Shown here: piece after piece, positions 58,693 through 64,000 of the stretch | How the letters are laid out: each line of letters opens with the position of its first letter | Numbering within the stretch: position 1 is the stretch's first letter | From: Welwitschia mirabilis | Taxonomy: Eukaryota > Gnetophyta > Gnetopsida > Welwitschiales | Assembly: GCA_051453625.1 (NCBI GenBank) | Contig: JBOZIK010000001.1 | Coordinates: forward strand, 151,047,268 to 151,111,267 | Length of the DNA: 64,000 bases | Direction of reading: 5' to 3' | Program-made: the position numbers and the translations under genes | Notes under the pieces: model-generated | Database searches by the model: none | What the model was told of the DNA's origin: nothing | What the model saw: the letters and a program-made list of their open reading frames with translations, nothing else

Positions 58693-59399
58693 ATGTCGTA
58701 ATGAGCTATAGGATTATCACTACCTAGATAAGTAGCTTAAACTTTAGTTGAAGTTATTTATTTAAATTATTGATGTATTTTTATTCTAGTTTTTGTAGGT
58801 TTATTTTTTTTGCAATTTTTTATTTTGGTAGTGTTAATAAGCCTTGTTGTCTATCTTTTATTCCCATGATCAAGTGGATGATGATTTACACTGTACATTT
58901 TTTTTATTTTAGAAATAATTTTTTTATTTTTAGTAGTGTAATAAAGAGTACATCAACTACTTTGTTATCTAGATTATTAGATGGATAACTATCAATAATT
59001 TTATTTTATTTTATGTTTTCTTTTTTGTAATCTTTTTTTTCCTATTTACTAGAACATATATCCATTGGTCATCTTCTATATCATTCAAACAAAATATAGG
59101 ACAATGGCAATTACATTTTCTATTTGAATATGTAGGGGAATTATGAATTATGGTAAAAAGATAAAATATTAGATAGAATAGAACTTAATTAAGAAAAACA
59201 TGAAAGAAGGGTTATTCAACTTCATGTAAAACCTAGGTATGTACACATCACATATGCAAATTTCAAGAATTGAAGAATATATTTTTGTACTTTTACTATT
59301 TCAATCAAATTTTTTAAAAGAAAATTATGAAAATAATAGTATAAAAGTAGATCGTACCATTTATTTTTCATCTTTGTTAAAATAAACACAAAAATAAAA

Positions 59400-60310
59400 G
59401 TAAGTTACTTTGTCTAGTACTCTAATCATGAAAGGAACTTCTACTTCAAATGTAAATTTTATGCTTAGAGATTTAATTGCCAATATAAAATGTAAAATCA
59501 AAATCCTTTTGATTTATCTTATAGAGATGATGTAAAATTAAGAAATTTAAGTGCATATCCAACATTTTTGGGGAAACCTAATGAGGAAACTTTTTAACAT
59601 CTAGCTGATATTAAAAAACTTATGCTTAACATAGGAAAGAGAAAGAAACATATTAGTGATCATACTTACATGATTATCTTTCCTATCATACTTATAGGAA
59701 AAGTAAAACTTTGGCTTAGAACCATTTCATACAAATTTCTTAAGTCATAAAGTTAAAATATAAGAAGTTTTTATTAAAAGATTTTTGAGTAAAAGTATCA
59801 TGAGAAAAATAGGGAAGGAGGTTACCAACATTCAACAACAACCTTAAGAAGATTATGCCACAACATGTGAGCAATTCATCATAGCTATTCATTCCAACAC
59901 TATTGATGAATTTCATAAATAAGAATTGATAGATTATTTTTATAGTGAAATAACTAGTAAAACAAAACAACTTGTAAATTTTTTTATGATGGTTACTTGG
60001 TTAACTTGACCTTATATGATGCATGGAATTTATCAAAACATTTAGTTAAGATACATCAAACTTGATTAAAATAAACTTCTAAAGAAAACCAAACCATAGG
60101 CTTAACCCTAAAAGACTTAAAGGAAGTAAAACATGATAAAGAGAAAGAGATATAGGATTAAACAAATATTATTAAGGATTTCACTACCACTTTGGATAAA
60201 TACACTCAAATAATAGTTAATGCAAATGTGGTAAAATAGAGGAATACAACTTCAACATGTGATATATGTGAAAGAAACTCTCATCTAACTAAAGAATGCA
60301 TCCTTATTAT
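59400..60310 (+). pseudogene. Athila2 gag
   Basis: Legible pieces in changing frames: 'LSAYPTFLGKPNEETF', 'GKVKLWLRTISYKFL' (about 59700-59745, the K-A-K-x-W-L-x-S-L motif of the gag core), 'LIDYFYSEITSKTKQL' (about 59925, the F-Y-x-G-L segment) and an intact zinc knuckle 'CDICERNSHLTKEC' at 60258-60299. The knuckle is C-x2-C-x4-H-x4-C with all four ligands present, unlike the degenerate knuckles of Athila1, Gypsy-outer and Copia1. Frameshifts and stops separate the pieces. Confidence 0.82.
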
Positions 60311-61120
60311 CAACCTATAAAGAAAGGATGTTTGAGGAAGTATGTGCATTTAATCAAAGTCCTTATAATTTTAAAAGGAAACCATAATTTCAATAGAGGA
60401 TAGGTAAAGAATCAAATTTAAAACCTTTTAAGAATATATTTAGAAGTTTAAACTTCCAATTAAATAATGCCAATTTTCAACCAAGAACTTCAAAGCTTCA
60501 ATGAAATTAAAGTGATTTACTTAGTGATTCAATATAAAAATAAAAAAGATACAAGAAAAAATTAATAATAATATTGAAAACTTAGTGAATGTGCATTAGC
60601 AAGAAATGTTAGCCAATCAACAACCATAGGGTTCTCTTGCATATCAACTTACCTAATCCAAATAAAGTTAAGAAAGATTTAAAGGTTATAAATAAAAGTG
60701 AAAATGATATAACACCTCCTACACATGAAGCTTTGACTTCTAAAAACAATTAAAAAAATAAGAAAGAATATGATGTATAAATTTTGAACACATATAACGT
60801 TCCTTCAATCCTAAATAATAAGCCTATCATAAAAAATTATCCATAAGACAATAAAGGGAAGAACCCATATACTCCTTGGTTTGATAGGTTAAACTCCTTG
60901 GCTTAATAGGTTAAACAAAATTATACTTATGATAAACAGTTGAAAGCCTTGATGCAAGAGGTGAACATCAACTTATCTTTCTAAAATATCTTTTAATAAA
61001 ATCCCAATTATGCGAAGTTATGGAAAGAACTAGTTAGATGAAAATACAAATGTACCTATTTTAGTAAGGTCTTCCTTGCTAAATCTATATCCAATTTAGT
61101 TATGAAAAAATGACCTAAAT
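60311..61120 (+). other. Athila2 gag-protease linker
   Basis: Low-complexity, Asn/Lys-rich translation with stops. No motif. Includes a local duplication 'ccttgg(t/c)tt(g/a)ataggttaaac' near 60876 and 60897. Confidence 0.5.
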
Positions 61121-61545
61121 TTAAAGACCCAGGGGTAGTAATAGTGAGTCCTACTCTGGAAGGAAAAAATAAAATTGAAAAATCCTTAATTGACATATGA
61201 GTAAGTGTAAATATCATGCCTCTTCAGATATGTAAAAGACTTAAGTTGAAAAATAGAGTGGAACATACATGAATAATTTTGAAATTGGCTAATACTTTAA
61301 TTAATAAATCCTTGGGATTATCAAATACTTAATTATCCAAATAGAAGAAGCCTTCTACCCCATAGATGTGGTTATCATTGAAGTAGAACATGGTTGTAGT
61401 TATCCACCACTCTTAGTAAGAGCCTTTTATGTAATTGTCCATTATATTATTGACACACAAACTAAAATGATAGAATGTCACATGGATAATAAGAAGTCCA
61501 CCATTAAAGTTTTTTATGCTACCAAGAAAGAAATAGAAGATTAAT
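61121..61545 (+). pseudogene. Athila2 aspartic protease
   Basis: Around 61180-61230 the text is 'KSLIDI', a stop, 'VSVNIMPLQICKRLKLK', aligned with C-D-L-G-A-S-V-N-L-M-P-L-x-x-x-x-x-L-G-L. The catalytic Asp is still Asp, Gly is a stop and Ala is Val. Downstream 'YPIDVVIIEVEHG' and 'PPLLVRAFYVIV' correspond to F-P-V-D-F-V-V-L-D and P-L-I-L-G-R-P-F-L-A-T. Then 'IIDTQTKMIECHMDNKKS' ends the domain. Confidence 0.82.
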
Positions 61546-62079
61546 GAAACTAGAAAAGGAACTTAAATAAACCATATTTTTACAAAATTGCCTAATTTAT
61601 AAGAGATTAATAATGCTACATGAGTTAATCTTGCATGTTAACCCAACAAAAGAGTTAACCTTGCATGTTAAACTAACCAAAATACACTATATTAAGCATG
61701 AGGATGAGGAGTTTTAGTCTAGAAAGACATCTAACATATTTACTCAATGGAAAACCTTTTCGAGGGATGTCGTCCATTGTAGTCATTTAGATGATATTCT
61801 TAGATGATAGTTACTAATAGAAATTTAATAACAAAACTTAAAAATTAAAACTTAGAATTGAAATAGTTACTCAAAGATCTTAAATATGTTTTTTGTCCAA
61901 CAAGAACCTTCAGTAATAAATGACCTTCTTACTTCTTAATAAGAATCCAACTTGGTTTCACTTTTAACTTCTAAGGAAAATTCTTTTTCTTGGATCCATA
62001 AGTATTTAACTATCATTCCTCATTTCATTATTCAACACAAAATCTACCTTAATGCTAAACTAGTTAGGAAACCCTAATA

Positions 62080-62860
62080 AATGTTTAACCTAACCCTTAA
62101 GCAAGTAGTTAAAATGATATTATGAAACTTATGGATGCTAGGATAATCTATGCTATATCTAATAGTAAGTATGTTAGACCCTTGATAGTAGTTCCTAAAA
62201 AGGGTAAAAAATGAAGAATGTGTATTAATTTTATATAAATTAATGAGATCAATAAGAATAATAATTCCCCTTTACCATTTCATGATTAAGTACTTGATAG
62301 AATCCAAAGACATTCTTATTATTGTTTTCTTCATGGGTATAGTGGCTACATCAAGTTTGCACAGCTAGTAAGGATGGAGCAAAAATAACCTTTATATTCT
62401 TCTTTGGAGTATTTATGCTCAAAAGAATTCCTTTTGAACTTTACAATAATCTTAGAACTTTTCAATGAGTAATGATGGTTATCTGTTTTCACATGATAGA
62501 AGAATCTATTGAAATCTTTGTGGATGACTTTTCAATATTTAGTATAACTTTTGAGTAAATCATAAAAAGATTAGAAAAAGTCTTAGATTGATGTATAGAA
62601 AGTAACCTACATTTAAGTGGGGAAAAGATTTTCTTCCTTGTCAAGAATAAAATTCTTTTAAGTCACTACATTTTTAGTGAGGAAATTAGGATGAACCCTA
62701 CAAAAGTTGGTATCATTGAAAACTTTAACCTTCTAACTAATGTTAAACAAGTTATATATTTTCTTAGTTATGCTAGTTTCTATCGTTATTTTAATCAATA
62801 TTATACCAAGATTTGTAAACCCATTTACTTATTAATTAAAAAAGAAGTTAAATTTAATTA
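62080..62860 (+). pseudogene. Athila2 reverse transcriptase
   Basis: Order preserved, frame not. The start is near 62130 ('LMDARIIYAISNSKYVRPLI'-like in shifting frames). The palm motif 'EIFVDDFSIFSITFE' at about 62510-62555 keeps both catalytic aspartates (F-V-D-D), unlike Athila1. Then 'LEKVLD', a stop, 'CIESNLHLSGEKIFFLVKNK' and 'LLSHYIFSEEIRMNP' (thumb). Stops at several expected Trp and Arg/Gln codons. Confidence 0.85.
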
Positions 62861-63320
62861 GAATGACTAATATCAATTTGGTTTTGCAACACTTAAAGGT
62901 AAGATTTCTTCTAAGCCTATTGTAATAGGTCCTGATTTGAATAAAGATTTTGAAGTTATGTGTGATACGAAACATTATTGTGGGTGGGATTCTTAGTCAA
63001 AAATGTAAAAATCATCTTAAATTTATATCTTATTTTAATACTTACTCCAACTACACTACTACTAAAAAAACCACTTTCCATTATTGTTTGTCTTGATAAT
63101 CTTAGATACTATCTTGTTGGCTTTTATACCAAAGTTTACATAGATCATGTAGCCACACATTACCTTATGACTAAGAAAGATTTTAGTATCATAATTATTA
63201 GATGGATCCTTCTCATATAATAATTTAATGTTACCATTATTAATATGGCTAAAAAGCATAATAGTATTGTAGATCACTTGTCTCAACTCTCTTATTTTCT
63301 TGATGAAACTCCAATAAATG
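62861..63320 (+). pseudogene. Athila2 RNase H
   Basis: 'FEVMCDTKHY' (about 62950) is the F-E-L-M-C-D-A-S start with the Asp retained. After a frameshift, 'DHVATHYLMTKKDFSIIIIR' and 'WILLI' (63145-63220) match H-T-D-H-x-A-x-K-Y-L-x-x-K-K-D...R-W-x-L-L-L. 'VDHLSQLSYFLDE'-type text ends the domain near 63310. Plus-strand 62978-63220 is open for 80 codons but mixes frames relative to the ancestral protein. Confidence 0.83.
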
Positions 63321-63529
63321 ACTCCTTTTTGGATGAATAATTATTTCCTATTAAACAACTCTATGTCATCTCCTCTACTCATCTTACTTTTTAGTATGAT
63401 GACATTATGAACTATCTTGTTACTATGAAAACATATTAGCAGTAGAATCATAATCAATAAAAATATTTTTTTAATACGATTGTTGATTATGAGTGAAATG
63501 AATCTAATCTTTACCATATGTATGAAGAC

Positions 63530-64000
63530 CAAATCATTTACAAATATGTGCCTGAATGGGAAAAGCTACATATCATTAACCTTTGTTATGGTGAAGTATG
63601 TGAGAAACACTTTAGTAGCTAAAAGATTGCAATAAGAATTCTTCACTCTAATTTCTATTTGTCTATTTTTTAAGGATTATTTTGACTTTGGTAAAACCTA
63701 TGATGCTTGTCAATGTTATGGTAGCTTAAGTTACTCCCAAGACATGCCCCTTGAACTTATGCCTAAATGTGAACCTCTTTAATATTGAAGGATTAATTTT
63801 ATAGGCCCTATTAAACCACCTTCTCATGATAAATACTACATCTTAGTGACTATTAATTATGTTATAAAGTGGGTTAAAGGTATTCATCCTTCTAAAATTG
63901 ATGCTTGAATGATCTATAATTTCATCCAAGATTATGTATTTTAGTATTTTAATTTTTTTAAAATAATAATTAGTTATCAAGAAAGTTATTTTATTAATGA
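63530..64000 (+). pseudogene. Athila2 integrase, partial at window end
   Basis: Zinc-binding part: 'CYGEVCEKHF', 'IRILHSNFYLSIF' and 'YDACQCYGSL', with one His now Tyr and one Cys now Tyr. Core: 'ILVTINYVIKWVKGIHPSK', where the first catalytic Asp is Asn, and 'IIISYQESYFIN' at the very end, where the second Asp is Tyr. In Athila1 both of these are intact. Continues beyond 64000. Confidence 0.85.

Larger units (their letters stand above)
57480..64000 (+). mobile_element. Athila2: Athila-type Ty3/gypsy element, incomplete at window end
   Basis: 5' LTR (about 57480-58671) related to the Athila1 LTRs, tRNA-Asp primer site (58675-58692), then gag, protease, RT, RNase H and the start of integrase on the plus strand, continuing past 64000. 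All domains carry stops or frameshifts. It lies immediately beyond a truncated CACTA DUF4216 region, so it probably inserted into that element. Confidence 0.88.

Overview
This window is intergenic DNA of a plant nuclear genome, almost certainly a seed plant. It is built from nested, decayed transposons, and I found no host gene, tRNA or rRNA. The lineage evidence is fragments of Ty1/copia polyproteins, a Tat-type Ty3/gypsy gag and protease, Athila-type Ty3/gypsy gag-pol with a tRNA-Asp primer site, and a CACTA (En/Spm) transposase-region domain (DUF4216). The DNA is very AT-rich and poor in CG. One 60-base row in a relic region holds 12 G+C, against 31 in a row of the youngest element. I cannot name the species. 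All coordinates of decayed elements are approximate unless an edge is stated.

Layout. 1-18250: an unclassified repeat family, R1, occurs twice in direct orientation (about 52-2060, and about 9712-10907 plus 17759-18250). It flanks a minus-strand Tat gypsy relic (gag about 7100-8114, protease about 5650-6545). The second R1 copy is split by a young minus-strand copia element, Copia1 (10908-17753), with both LTRs, primer site, polypurine tract and a decayed 5-bp target duplication. Copia1 is a mosaic: it carries two copies of its RNase H/RT region and a fragment of an unrelated copia (Copia3). 18251-27239: an older minus-strand copia, Copia2, with long unequal LTRs and seven exact 60-bp tandem units that embed a primer-site-like sequence. 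27240-31690: AT-rich DNA with a 212-bp tandem duplication and a CACTA-type terminus at 28225.

31690-52195: a plus-strand Athila-type element (Gypsy-outer) that keeps LTRs, primer site, gag and protease pieces but has no recognisable RT or integrase. A second Athila-type element, Athila1 (36367-48045), is inserted inside it and keeps gag, protease, RT, RNase H, integrase and both LTRs. 52195-57475: AT-rich DNA ending in a minus-strand DUF4216 remnant, probably the same CACTA element as the terminus at 28225, split by Gypsy-outer. 57480 to the window end: Athila2, a third element of this type, with 5' LTR, primer site, gag, protease, RT, RNase H and the start of integrase. It runs off the window.

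How it fits together. The main story is layering and decay. Three tRNA-Asp primer sites show 5, 7 and 9 changes from the 18-nt plant consensus, and 18 of the 21 changes are G:C to A:T transitions. The element nested inside another has the fewest, as expected if methylated-cytosine deamination erodes silenced DNA over time. No gene here can be called functional. Nine runs of N interrupt the window. At least two have near-identical sequence on both edges and look like unmerged contig overlaps. I see no undescribed functional system. The most unusual structures are the mosaic copia and the primer-site-bearing 60-bp array.
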